Below, piece after piece: positions 17,540-26,485 of a stretch of 64,000 bases of DNA (its first letter is position 1; every line of letters begins with the position of its first letter). The notes beneath the pieces are model-generated. The model saw only the letters and a program-made list of their open reading frames with translations, was not told the origin of the DNA and did no database searches. This DNA comes from Paenibacillus_AA sp045062745 (GTDB lineage Bacteria; Bacillota; Bacilli; Paenibacillales; NBRC-103111): NCBI RefSeq assembly GCF_045062745.1, contig NZ_JBJGED010000004.1, forward strand, positions 278,572 to 342,571, read 5' to 3'. Made by a program: the position numbers and the translations under genes.

Positions 17540-18694
17540 TTACTTTTGCGGCCCGGCGAGCGAATTCGAGAGGATCAGACCCGGCACTTCTTGGGTCAGG
17601 AACTTTTGGAAGACCGGCCCGATCAGCTGGGATTTCAGCTGATCCTTCACCTCATCGAGCGATTTCGTCTTCCGCGACTCGACCTCGACCAGATGGTAGC
17701 CATACTCGGTCTTGACCGGATCGCCTACCTGGTGAAGCGGCTGCTCGGCGGACGCTTTCTTGAACGCCTCGACGAAGCCGCTGATGTCCGCGTCCGTATA
17801 ACGGCCGCCGTTGTTCTTGGAGCCGGCGTCGTCGGAGTATGTCTTGGCGAGCTCGGCGAAGTCGCCTCCTTTGGCGAGCTTGTCCTTCACTTCTTTGGCG
17901 CGGGCCAATGCTTCCGCGTCCGTACGCAGCGCGGTGCCGGTGTTCGGATCGGTGAGCCCGATCAGGATGTGGCGGACGGTGGCGGTGACGAAGGCGGCCG
18001 AATCGGCTTTCTTCTGCCGGTCGTACTCGGCTTGCACCGAAGCGTCGTCGACCATGGTGAGCAGCACTTGTGTAACCAGGTTGCGCTGCGAGATGTACTG
18101 CTTGATCTCAGAAAGCGTCAATTGGAGCGGTTTCAGGTTCGTCTCAAGCCCCGCCTCGGAGCCGAAGTACTGTACGATGCCGGCATATTCCAAATCCGCG
18201 GCGGTGGTTGCCGACGCTTGAGTCGTATCGCTCGCACGGGCGGCGAGCAGCTTGAAGGCGATCAACTGCTGCAGCATCGACTGGCGATACGCCGGGTTGG
18301 CGGAGGAGCCGCCCGCTTGCGGGTTATAGAACGCCGTGGCGGAGATGAACGTGTCGAGCTCGACCTTGGACACTTGTCCGCCTTGGTATGTAGCTACGGC
18401 TGCCGCAGCTTCGCCGCCGTAATTTTTGCCGATCCAGATCGTCCCCGTGTCGTTGTCGAAGTTGACATCCTTGCCCAGCGATTCCGAGACGAAGCGCAGC
18501 GGCACATACGTCGTGTCGTTGTAGATAAAGCCTTGCTGCCCTTCCGGCGGAGCCTTCTCCATGCCGTCGAACACGAATTTGAGCTCGCGAAAATACACCC
18601 CGATATCCGTGCTAGTCGCCGCATATGTAAGCGACCCGGTCATCATCGTGCCGAGCGCCAGGCCCACGACCAAACCCTTCAGCTTGTCCTTCAT
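17540..18694 (-). CDS. Secreted peptidyl-prolyl isomerase (parvulin) with stalk domain
   Basis: Exported 384-residue foldase-like protein. A signal peptide ends near TYAATS. A copper-amine-oxidase N-terminal-type (stalk) domain follows (about 30-95, with YVPLRFVSESLG), then a SurA-like helical region (105-235) and a parvulin domain (about 235-345, with VRHILIGL, FAELAKTYSDD and GYHLVEVE). There is no lipobox, unlike PrsA. GAGAGAGG at good spacing supports ATG 18694 rather than 18703. It likely helps fold exported proteins at the cell wall. Single-gene unit with its own terminator. Confidence 0.88.
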   Translation of the reverse strand: MKDKLKGLVVGLALGTMMTGSLTYAATSTDIGVYFRELKFVFDGMEKAPPEGQQGFIYNDTTYVPLRFVSESLGKDVNFDNDTGTIWIGKNYGGEAAAAVATYQGGQVSKVELDTFISATAFYNPQAGGSSANPAYRQSMLQQLIAFKLLAARASDTTQASATTAADLEYAGIVQYFGSEAGLETNLKPLQLTLSEIKQYISQRNLVTQVLLTMVDDASVQAEYDRQKKADSAAFVTATVRHILIGLTDPNTGTALRTDAEALARAKEVKDKLAKGGDFAELAKTYSDDAGSKNNGGRYTDADISGFVEAFKKASAEQPLHQVGDPVKTEYGYHLVEVESRKTKSLDEVKDQLKSQLIGPVFQKFLTQEVPGLILSNSLAGPQK

Positions 18695-18887
18695 CAATCT
18701 CATCCTCTCTCCCCGAATGTGAAATATGGGAAAATCTATCCTATGTATTCCGCATCGAGGGCCGATTTCCTGCTCCGGTTCTCCACCATTCGACAGGAGA
18801 ATCGAAGGTGTGGCAGGTGCTTCCGGAAGGACAGTATGAGATAATAGCACCATCAGGGGTACAAGGAAGGATGGACACGTTAAGCGT

Positions 18888-19562
18888 ATGACGAAGCTGC
18901 TGTTGGTGGATGACGATCCGCATATTCGCGAGCTCGTGCGGGTGTTCCTGAGCAAGGAAGGCTTCGAGGTGCTGGAGGCGGGCGACGGAGTGGAAGCGCT
19001 CGAGGTGCTCGAGTCGGCCGCGCCGGATCTGGTCATTCTGGATATAATGATGCCGAATATGGATGGCTGGCAGCTCGCGCGCGAGCTTCGGGAGCATTAT
19101 GACTTCCCCGTGCTCATGCTAACGGCGGTCGGGGAGACCTCGAACAAAATACGGGGCTTCGAGCTCGGCGCCGACGATTATCTCGTCAAGCCGTTCGAGC
19201 CGTTGGAGCTCGTCGTCCGGGTGAAGGCGCTGTTGAAGCGGTACCGGATCGCCACGTCCCAGACCGTCCAGGCGGGGATGCTCGAGCTGAACCGCAAGAC
19301 ATACGAGGTGTCGCTGGACGGGAAGAACATGACGCTGCCGCTGAAGGAGTTCGAGCTGCTGTTCAAGCTGGCCAGCTATCCGGGCAAGACATTCTCCCGG
19401 GAACAGCTGATCGAGCAGATCTGGGGCTACGACTTCGAAGGCAACGAACGAACGGTCGACGTGCATATTAACCGGCTGCGCGAGCGGTTCCCGGAGGAAC
19501 GCTGCTCCTTCCGGATCAGCACGATTCGCGGGCTCGGGTATCGGTTAGAGGTGCAGGGATGA
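18888..19562 (+). CDS. OmpR-family response regulator
   Basis: Response regulator (224 residues). The receiver has Asp8-Asp10 and phospho-acceptor Asp52 (ILDIMMPNMDG) plus the conserved Lys in LVKPF. The C-terminal winged helix (about 125-222) has FELLFKLA and VDVHINRLRERF. The stop overlaps the kinase start by 4 bases. The best ribosome site, AAGGAAGG, lies 17 bases upstream, which is long, so initiation may be weak. Regulates unknown targets, perhaps the membrane protein in the same operon. Confidence 0.92.
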   Translation: MTKLLLVDDDPHIRELVRVFLSKEGFEVLEAGDGVEALEVLESAAPDLVILDIMMPNMDGWQLARELREHYDFPVLMLTAVGETSNKIRGFELGADDYLVKPFEPLELVVRVKALLKRYRIATSQTVQAGMLELNRKTYEVSLDGKNMTLPLKEFELLFKLASYPGKTFSREQLIEQIWGYDFEGNERTVDVHINRLRERFPEERCSFRISTIRGLGYRLEVQG

Positions 19563-20956
19563 GTATGGTGAAGAAGTGGCCGTTTGTGCTGCGGCTCCTG
19601 CAGATCATTACGACGCTCTCGATCTGCTGGTCGTTGGCGTTCTTATTGATCTCGTTCCTCTACGATTATGGGGCGAAGCCGAAGCATTGGGAGGAAATGT
19701 TGGCGCGCGGCAGCACGATCGCGGCCTTGTATGCCGCGGAACGTAACGGGGATCTGGAGGAGACGGTAAGGCAGCTCGCGAGCTTGCGGGATGACCGCCT
19801 CCTGCTTGTCGACGCGAGCGGGAACCGGCGGGCGTTCGGCCCGGAGCCGGGCTTCGAGGCGGACACCGTGTCGGCGGCCGATGTGCAGGAGGTGCTCGCC
19901 GGCGGGACGGTGCGTAAGCTGCCGCGGCACAATCCGTTCCGCTCCGGCGTCGCTACGACCGGGCAGCCGATCGAGGTAGCGGGGGAACGGCAGGCGCTGT
20001 TCATCCAAACCGTGACCCCGAGCTTGTTCCACGACTACGGCAAGCAGCTTTTTACGATCCTGCTGTCGTTCGTCATGATGATCCTCTTCGGCATGTGGGG
20101 TGTCAGGCGGCATCGGCGGTCGATGAGTCCGCTCCAGCCGATCGTCGAGGCGATGCGACGGATGGCAAAGGGCGACTTCAATGTGAATCTGGATGCAAAG
20201 CCGCATACAAACGGCCCGTTCGGCCCGATCGTCGAGAGCCTGAACGACATGGCGATCGGACTGAACGAGATGGAGCGGATGCGGCAGGAGTTCATCTCCA
20301 ACGTCTCGCACGAGATCCAGTCTCCGCTCACGTCGATCAGCGGATTCACGCGCGCGCTGCATAACGATCAGCTGCAGCTCGAGGAGCGCAAGCGGTACCT
20401 GAGCATTATTGAGACGGAGAGCCGGCGGCTGTCGAAGCTGAGCGACAACCTGCTCAAGCTGACGTCGCTCGAGTCGCAGCACCATCCGTTCGAAGCGAAG
20501 CGGTTCCGCCTGCACAAGCAAATTCGCAACATCGTGCTCGCCTGCGAGCCGCAGTGGGTCGAGAAGTCGATCGAGATGGATGTCTCCCTGGAGGAGATCG
20601 ACCTCATCGCGGACGAGGAGCTGCTCAGCCAAGTGTGGATCAATCTGATCAACAACAGCATCAAGTTCACGCCCGTCGGCGGGACGATCGGCATCGCGCT
20701 GACGAAGCGCGGCTTCGAGGCGGTCGTACGCATCTGGGATACGGGGCCTGGCATCGCCGACGAGGATCAGGCACACATCTTCGAGCGGTTCTACAAGGCC
20801 GACAAGTCGCGGAACCGGTCCGGATCTAGCGGCAGCGGGCTCGGCTTGTCCATCGTCAAGAAAATCGTGCAGATGCACAAGGGCTCGGTCTGCGTAGACA
20901 GCACGCCCGGGCAGGGAGCGCAATTCACCGTCGTGCTTCCGCTAGTGCAGGACTAG
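19559..20956 (+). CDS. Two-component sensor histidine kinase
   Basis: Membrane histidine kinase (465 residues), partner of the OmpR regulator. Helices lie at about 15-35 and 160-180 and flank an extracellular sensor. HAMP is at about 182-235 and HisKA has His251 in NVSHEIQSPLTSI. The ATPase shows NLINNSIKF, DTGPGIADED and GSGLGLSIVKKIV. The architecture matches envelope-stress or cell-wall sensing kinases. The stimulus is not evident. Confidence 0.92.
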   Translation: MSMVKKWPFVLRLLQIITTLSICWSLAFLLISFLYDYGAKPKHWEEMLARGSTIAALYAAERNGDLEETVRQLASLRDDRLLLVDASGNRRAFGPEPGFEADTVSAADVQEVLAGGTVRKLPRHNPFRSGVATTGQPIEVAGERQALFIQTVTPSLFHDYGKQLFTILLSFVMMILFGMWGVRRHRRSMSPLQPIVEAMRRMAKGDFNVNLDAKPHTNGPFGPIVESLNDMAIGLNEMERMRQEFISNVSHEIQSPLTSISGFTRALHNDQLQLEERKRYLSIIETESRRLSKLSDNLLKLTSLESQHHPFEAKRFRLHKQIRNIVLACEPQWVEKSIEMDVSLEEIDLIADEELLSQVWINLINNSIKFTPVGGTIGIALTKRGFEAVVRIWDTGPGIADEDQAHIFERFYKADKSRNRSGSSGSGLGLSIVKKIVQMHKGSVCVDSTPGQGAQFTVVLPLVQD

Positions 20957-20970
20957 GAGGCGATCGTGAA

Positions 20971-22431
20971 GTGCAAGGCAAGCTCACAACCGGTGTGACC
21001 CGCGTCCTGCTCGCGCTAGGGGCGGCCTTCTTCGCCTGGACGGCGATCCAGGCTTGGAGGAACACGACCGCCCAGTGGACAGGCTCGCCTGGAGCAACGG
21101 CCGGTTTGCTGCTGCTTGCGGCGGCGGTCCTGCTCCTGCTCGGCTTCGCCGTCAACCGCTATCTCTCGCGGGTTCAGGCGGTGGCGGTGCTCGTCGTGCT
21201 CGCGGCGGGCGTGCGGCTATGGTGGATCGCCTACGTCGATACGCAGCCGGTCTCGGACTTTCTCGATATGTATACGGCCGCTCGGCAGGCGGCGCGGGGC
21301 GACTTCTCGTTCGGCACGTCCGATTATTTCACCCGTTGGGTGTATCAGCTGGGCTTCACGCTTTATGAAGGCTTCGTGCTCCGCCTGTTCGGGGATCATC
21401 TCCTCGTGCTCAAGCTGTTCAATGTAATCTTCAACACCGGCATTGTCCTGTTGGTCTACGCCATTGCGGCCAAGGTGTTCGGGGAGTGGTGCGGCCGCGC
21501 GGCGGGCTTGTCGTTCGCCCTCTATGTGCCGCAGATCATGATGTGTTCGGTGTTGACGAATCAGCATATCTCGACATTCTTCTTTTTCCTCGGCGCGTAC
21601 TTGTGCGTGGTGGAGCATAACCGGCCGAGCGCCTATCGGTGGGCGCTGATCGGCGGCTGCTTCGCGCTCGGGAACCTGATGCGCCCGCTCGGGAGCGTGT
21701 TCGTGGCCGGGTACTTGGCCTTCGTCGTGCTGTACGGGCTGTGGGCCCGACGGGCCGACGCCGGTCCGGTATGGCGTCGCCTCGCCGCCGCGGTCGGAGT
21801 TGTCGCGGTCTACTTCGCTCTTCTACAGAGCACGAGCTGGGCGCTGCAGGCGACGGGGGTGACGCCGTATCCGCTGTCCAATCCGGAGCCGTATTGGAAG
21901 TTCATGGTGGGGGTCAACCCGGAGACGACGGGCGGCTGGTCGCAGGCGGATACGGACTACGTCCTGCAGTATCCGCTCGGCGAGGCGCGCGACGAGGCGG
22001 AGCGCCGCCTCTTCCTGGAGCGGCTCGAGGACAAGCCCGCCCTTGCCCGTCTACTGCTGCGCAAGCTCGAGGTCATGTGGGGCGCCGAGGACTCGGCGTT
22101 CATGTGGAGCCTGTGGCAGCAGGACCGCCCCCGGCTGCAGCGGCTCGCTATCCAGGGCGAGCGCGTCGGATACCTGCTCGCCGCCGGCTTCGGCTTCATC
22201 GCGATGGCGGCTCGGCTGTTCGCGAGGCGGCGCGATCCGGAGGATGAGTCCCTGTTCCCCCTGCTCCTGATCCTGCTGCTCGGCTACGCCGCGATCCATA
22301 TTGCGATCGAGATCCAGACCCGCTACCGGATGGACATGATGCCCGGCTTGTTTATTTTGCAAAGCTACGGGGTGTATTGGCTAGGCGCTAGATTAACGGG
22401 GGGCCATAAACCGACAAATTCTACCCCGTAA
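20971..22431 (+). CDS. Mannosyltransferase-like (GT39/ArnT-type) membrane protein
   Basis: Polytopic membrane protein (486 residues, about ten helices) with the arrangement of GT-C glycosyltransferases. An acidic first extracytoplasmic loop (PVSDFLDMYTAARQAARG, near 90-107) carries the presumed catalytic Asp. These enzymes move a sugar from a lipid carrier to a protein or lipid outside the membrane. It starts at GTG 20971 after TAGGAGG, 14 bases behind the kinase gene, so it belongs to the same operon. Donor and acceptor cannot be told. Confidence 0.7.
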   Translation: MQGKLTTGVTRVLLALGAAFFAWTAIQAWRNTTAQWTGSPGATAGLLLLAAAVLLLLGFAVNRYLSRVQAVAVLVVLAAGVRLWWIAYVDTQPVSDFLDMYTAARQAARGDFSFGTSDYFTRWVYQLGFTLYEGFVLRLFGDHLLVLKLFNVIFNTGIVLLVYAIAAKVFGEWCGRAAGLSFALYVPQIMMCSVLTNQHISTFFFFLGAYLCVVEHNRPSAYRWALIGGCFALGNLMRPLGSVFVAGYLAFVVLYGLWARRADAGPVWRRLAAAVGVVAVYFALLQSTSWALQATGVTPYPLSNPEPYWKFMVGVNPETTGGWSQADTDYVLQYPLGEARDEAERRLFLERLEDKPALARLLLRKLEVMWGAEDSAFMWSLWQQDRPRLQRLAIQGERVGYLLAAGFGFIAMAARLFARRRDPEDESLFPLLLILLLGYAAIHIAIEIQTRYRMDMMPGLFILQSYGVYWLGARLTGGHKPTNSTP

Positions 22432-22508
22432 CCGCTTGTTCAGATTTTGTTCAGGATCGCCTGCTACAATGAAAGAAGTAGCACAACAGAGAGCGAGGCG
22501 CTGAACCA

Positions 22509-22865
22509 ATGAGAGTCATGGTAGTGGACGACACAGCATTTATGCGCATTATGATGCGGACGATTCTCGAAGAGCTGGGCTATGAGGTCATAGCGGAGGC
22601 CAAGAATGGAAAGGAAGCCGTGGACGAGTATACGAAGCGACGGCCCGATATCGTCACGATGGACATTACGATGCCCGAGATGGATGGGGTGGAGGCGCTC
22701 CGGGAGATCCGCCGCCTCGATCCGAAGGCCAAGGTCATCATGTGCTCGGCGATGGGACAACGGGATATGGTGCTGGACGCCATCAGCTGCGGAGCGAGAG
22801 ATTTTGTAGTCAAGCCGTTTCAAAAAGACCGGATTCAGGAAGCCGTGTCGAAGATGGCGAATTAA
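22509..22865 (+). CDS. CheY-like single-domain response regulator
   Basis: Stand-alone receiver protein (118 residues) without output domain: Asp7/Asp8, phospho-acceptor Asp52 in VTMDITMPEMDG, CSAMG switch region and Lys103 in VVKPF. The length and motif set match chemotaxis CheY, although no chemotaxis or flagellar gene is nearby. A TACAAT -10 box lies at 22465-22470. It has its own terminator. It could be CheY placed outside the fla-che operon, or an orphan receiver. Confidence 0.85.
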   Translation: MRVMVVDDTAFMRIMMRTILEELGYEVIAEAKNGKEAVDEYTKRRPDIVTMDITMPEMDGVEALREIRRLDPKAKVIMCSAMGQRDMVLDAISCGARDFVVKPFQKDRIQEAVSKMAN

Positions 22866-22901
22866 TCCGTCGGCCGAGCGAACCGGCCTCTGTCCTAATC
22901 A

Positions 22902-22952
22902 ACGCAGCCTGCTTGCATGGAGAAATCCAGCAGCCGCCAGGGTGCGTTTTTT
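22902..22952 (+). terminator. Probable terminator after the CheY-like gene
   Basis: ACGCAGCCTG (22902-22911) pairs, with one mismatch, to CAGGGTGCGT (22938-22947), followed by six T. The loop is large but contains a further small stem. Confidence 0.6.
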
Positions 22953-22956
22953 GGCA

Positions 22957-23017
22957 TTTTCAACAACTTTCACCGATCTTTTCAAAACCATTACATGATC
23001 CGGGCTTTCCGTTAACA
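22957..23017 (+). promoter_or_regulatory. Pho-box-like array of hexamers before phoX
   Basis: Hexamers TTTTCA (22957), TTTCAC (22968), TTTTCA (22979), ATTACA (22990) and TTAACA (23012) all lie on an 11-base grid; the grid position at 23001 is degenerate. PhoP of Bacillus binds TTAACA-like hexamers separated by 5 bases, that is, an 11-base period. A possible -10 (TACAGT) lies at 23027. The downstream PhoX-type phosphatase fits phosphate control. Confidence 0.65.
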
Positions 23018-23065
23018 AAACAGGCGTACAGTTAGGGGGTAAATACTTCTTAGAGAGAGGGCTGA

Positions 23066-25210
23066 ATGTTCATGAGCAAGAAAAAAGCAAAGAAATGGTT
23101 AGCGCCGCTCTTGGGGATCGCCGTATTAGCCCCTGCCGTATTGCCGGTGTCCGCATATGCAGAAGCCGACAAGAAAATTAAATCGGTGGAATTCGTAGGG
23201 ATGGAAGCCCCTGCCACACCCGAAGACATGGCCAAGGCTTATTCGGCCGCTTCGCTCAAAGTAACCTTCCAGGACGGAAACGTGCAATCTTATCCGCTCA
23301 CTTATAAAACGCTGTTCAAATCCACCGACCAGGTGAACGGAACTCCGTCCGGATTGGCCATCGATGTGAATGGCAATCCGATTATGGACACCAGCGTGCC
23401 GGACAAGCCCGTTCCGTTCGTCTCCGACGCTCCCGACGCCAACAGCCTGATGAGCGTCAAGGGGATGAAGTCCGGCCCATTGGGCGGCAACGCGCTTTCG
23501 CTCTTGACGCACTATGAGTACATCACATCGAACAATGCGGGTAAATCGGCTTATGGGATCATCCCGGCGTCGATCTCCCTGACCACCCTGGACCAGAACA
23601 AGAAGACCGGCGAGCTGAAAGTAACGGATTTGAAGAAAGTCGACTTCTCGGCGGTAGGCGGGTTGTGGATTCCTTGCAACGGCTCGCTCACTCCATGGAA
23701 TACGCATCTCAGCAGCGAAGAGTACGAAGCGGACGCACGAGCGTTCGAGAAAGATCCGACTCAGACTTATGTAGCCTCCTTCACGCAAAACTATTTCCAG
23801 GATGACACGAAGGCGGGTAATCCTTACGCGTACGGCTATATTCCCGAAGTAACGGTCAACGCGGACAACACTACCACCGTAGTCAAACACTACAGCTTGG
23901 GCCGATTCTCCCACGAATTGGGCAAAGTGGCTCCGGACCGCAAAACGGTCCTGTTCGGGGACGACGGCGCGAATACGATGATGTTCATGTATGTGGCGGA
24001 TAAAGCGGAAGATCTGTCTGCCGGGACACTCTATGCGGCCAAGTGGATTCAGACGAGCGCCAAGGACGGCGGATCCGCTAACTTGCAGTGGATTCCGCTC
24101 GGCCATGCGACGGACAGCGAAGTGAAAGCCTATATCGACCAAGCGATCAAATTCAGCGACATTTTCGAGACCGCAGATCAAGACACCGCGGGATTCACCA
24201 AAGTCAAAACGTACCCGTCCGGCAAAATCGAATGGCTGAAAGTGAAGCCGGGGATGGAGAAGGCGGCGGCTTTCTTGGAATCCCGCCGTTACGGAGCGAT
24301 TTTGGGCGCAACTGCGGAATTTAACAAGATGGAAGGCGTTACGGTCAACGAAAAGGATAAGAAAATGTATGTCGCCATGTCTTCGGTAGAGAAGGCGATG
24401 GAGAAGGATGCCAAAGACGAGGAGCCTACGGACCATATTCAATTGAACAAGCTCAAGTCCGGTGTCACCTATGAGATTGCGCTTCAGGGCAAACAGACGG
24501 ATTCCGCGAATAGCGCGATTAACAGTGAATATGTCCCCGCAGCGATGAAGGGCTTGGTCATCGGGGAAGATTTGGCGAAGGCCGACGAGAAAGGCAACAC
24601 GGCGGCCGTGAACAAGGTGGCGAACCCGGACAACCTGTCGTTCTCCGAAAGCTTGAGAACACTGTTCATCGGCGAAGACAGCGGAATGCACGCGAACAAC
24701 TTCCTCTGGGCTTACAATGTCGATACACAGCAATTGTCGCGGATCATGTCCGTACCGGCCGGCGCGGAGGCTACCGGCTTGCAAGTGGTGGATGATTTGA
24801 ACGGATTCGGCTACATCATGAGCAATCTCCAGCACCCGGGCGACGAAATGATTTTGCCGGAAGCTTTGAAAGCCCAAGTCGAGCCTTTCATCAACCAATA
24901 TTGGGATAACAAGCGTGCGGGATCGGTCGGGTATCTCAGCGGACTTCCTTCCCTGGCTCATATCAAAGAGATCAAGAAGGGCAAAGTGATCCTGCGTGAC
25001 ATTGCCGAAGCGGTCGGAGCGAAAGTCGAGTGGAACGATAACGAGCGCAGCATCACAATCAAACTGAACGGCAAAACGTTGTATGTGAAGATCGGCGACT
25101 CTTCGGCGCTGATTAACGGCAAACCGACTGACCTGGGCAGCAAAGTGGAAATCGAAAATGAAAGAGCGATGTTCCAGGCTGACATCCTCGACGACTTCTT
25201 GAACAACTAA
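23066..25210 (+). CDS. phoX: PhoX-type (DUF839) alkaline phosphatase with C-terminal stalk domain
   Basis: Exported 714-residue protein with an N-terminal signal peptide ending near SAYAEA. The body matches the PhoX/DUF839 family: PCNGSLTPWNTHLSSEE (about 200-216) corresponds to the conserved TPWGTWLTCEE-type active-site segment, and LGRFSHELGKVAPD follows near 275. Family members are Ca2+/Fe3+-dependent phosphatases that free phosphate from organic esters. The last 80 residues form a copper-amine-oxidase-type stalk domain (LRDIAEAVGAKVEWND, then ITIKLNGK), common on secreted proteins of Paenibacillaceae. Starts at 23066 or 23072 are both possible. Monocistronic with its own terminator. Confidence 0.85.
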   Translation: MFMSKKKAKKWLAPLLGIAVLAPAVLPVSAYAEADKKIKSVEFVGMEAPATPEDMAKAYSAASLKVTFQDGNVQSYPLTYKTLFKSTDQVNGTPSGLAIDVNGNPIMDTSVPDKPVPFVSDAPDANSLMSVKGMKSGPLGGNALSLLTHYEYITSNNAGKSAYGIIPASISLTTLDQNKKTGELKVTDLKKVDFSAVGGLWIPCNGSLTPWNTHLSSEEYEADARAFEKDPTQTYVASFTQNYFQDDTKAGNPYAYGYIPEVTVNADNTTTVVKHYSLGRFSHELGKVAPDRKTVLFGDDGANTMMFMYVADKAEDLSAGTLYAAKWIQTSAKDGGSANLQWIPLGHATDSEVKAYIDQAIKFSDIFETADQDTAGFTKVKTYPSGKIEWLKVKPGMEKAAAFLESRRYGAILGATAEFNKMEGVTVNEKDKKMYVAMSSVEKAMEKDAKDEEPTDHIQLNKLKSGVTYEIALQGKQTDSANSAINSEYVPAAMKGLVIGEDLAKADEKGNTAAVNKVANPDNLSFSESLRTLFIGEDSGMHANNFLWAYNVDTQQLSRIMSVPAGAEATGLQVVDDLNGFGYIMSNLQHPGDEMILPEALKAQVEPFINQYWDNKRAGSVGYLSGLPSLAHIKEIKKGKVILRDIAEAVGAKVEWNDNERSITIKLNGKTLYVKIGDSSALINGKPTDLGSKVEIENERAMFQADILDDFLNN

Positions 25211-25230
25211 TCCTCATGCTATAAAGTGAT

Positions 25231-25259
25231 AAACCCTGCGAATAGGATTCGCAGGGTTT
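25231..25259 (+). terminator. Rho-independent terminator of phoX
   Basis: Perfect 13-base arms (25231-25243, 25247-25259) with a 3-base loop, followed by ATTT; the 5' side is A-rich, so it could also work on the other strand. Confidence 0.85.
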
Positions 25260-25324
25260 ATTTGGTTCGGGAAATCGTTCCGGAGCTTCTGCTATAATAG
25301 CTTTTTGGACAGGAGTTGCGGAGG

Positions 25325-26461
25325 ATGAGGAAACGAGTTGGGATCGGGATATGTGCGGCCTTGCTCTTGCTCGCTCTCGCGGCGGGAGTAAAGCTTCGAA
25401 TAGAAGTTGGCTTGCCGGTCGAACCGGAACAAGCCTCGCTTTTGCACGCTTCGTATGGGGAGCGTTTACAGACCGAACCTCACCGGGAAGCGCTCGAATC
25501 CTTTATTCGCAACCGGTTGACGGGTATGTACGGAGTCTATACGAATTTGCAGGAGACCGATCAAACCCGGGAGGCCGCTTCCGGCCACGAGGTGCTGAGC
25601 GAATCGGCGGGCCTCCTGCTGCGCTATTATGCCCGGTCCGGGCAGAGGGACCGTTATGACGCCGAGTGGACGCTCGCCAAGCGGACCTTCGAGCTCGGCT
25701 CCGGCCTCAGCTATCGGTATAGCCCGCTGCACAACAAGCGGTATCCGCTGAATGCGGCCGTAGACGATCTGCGGATCATCCGGTCGCTCCATGAAGCGGC
25801 AGAGGCCTTCCCCTCCGGCCCTTATATGGAGGAGGCGAATGCATACGGCGACCGGTTCATTCGGAACAATATCCTGGATGGGTATATGTATGATTTCTAT
25901 GACGAGTCGGTCAAGCGGACGAACTCATTTATAACATTAGCCTACATCGATCTGAGGACGCTGCAGCTGCTCCCCCTCGCCACGGCGAAGAGGGACACTT
26001 TGACCGCGAATATGCTCCGGATCGCCCGGGATGGGTACATTTCCGATACGTTTCCGTTCTTCGAGAGCCGGTACGACTATGAGTCGAAGACCTACCGTTC
26101 CGATACCATCCAGACGGTAGAGTCGCTGCTGACGATCCTTGCGCTAGTGGAAGTCGGGCAGCACGAGTCGGCGAGCATTCGTTACGTGAAGGAGCATGTA
26201 GCGGCCGGCACCCTCTATGGGCAGTACACGAGGGAGGGCCGGCCTGCGAGCACGGTGCGCTCGACCGCCATCTACGCGATTGCGGCGATGATCGGCTCCG
26301 TAGCTCACGATGCCGATCTCTACGAGTCGAGCATTCGCCGGATGAATGAATTTCAAATCATGGACAAGAACAGCCCGCTGTACGGGGGATTCGCCGATGC
26401 GCGGTCGGGACAGGCGTACTCCTTCGACAATTTGACGGCGTTGCTCGCTTTTGAATACTGA
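25325..26461 (+). CDS. ydaJ: Glycosyl hydrolase family 8-like exported protein (YdaJ-like)
   Basis: Protein of 378 residues with an N-terminal signal or anchor helix (GIGICAALLLLALAAG) and an (alpha/alpha) barrel-type body. The segment VLSESAGLLLRYYARSGQRDRYDAEW near residues 90-115 resembles GH8 endoglucanases, as in B. subtilis YdaJ and the cellulose-associated BcsZ. Presumably it trims or helps export the polymer made by the operon. GGACAGGAG supports ATG 25325 over TTG 25316. A TATAAT at 25293-25298 probably starts the six-gene operon. Catalytic residues were not verified. Confidence 0.75.
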   Translation: MRKRVGIGICAALLLLALAAGVKLRIEVGLPVEPEQASLLHASYGERLQTEPHREALESFIRNRLTGMYGVYTNLQETDQTREAASGHEVLSESAGLLLRYYARSGQRDRYDAEWTLAKRTFELGSGLSYRYSPLHNKRYPLNAAVDDLRIIRSLHEAAEAFPSGPYMEEANAYGDRFIRNNILDGYMYDFYDESVKRTNSFITLAYIDLRTLQLLPLATAKRDTLTANMLRIARDGYISDTFPFFESRYDYESKTYRSDTIQTVESLLTILALVEVGQHESASIRYVKEHVAAGTLYGQYTREGRPASTVRSTAIYAIAAMIGSVAHDADLYESSIRRMNEFQIMDKNSPLYGGFADARSGQAYSFDNLTALLAFEY

Positions 26462-26485
26462 TTGACGGGAAGAAGGAGGAACAGC

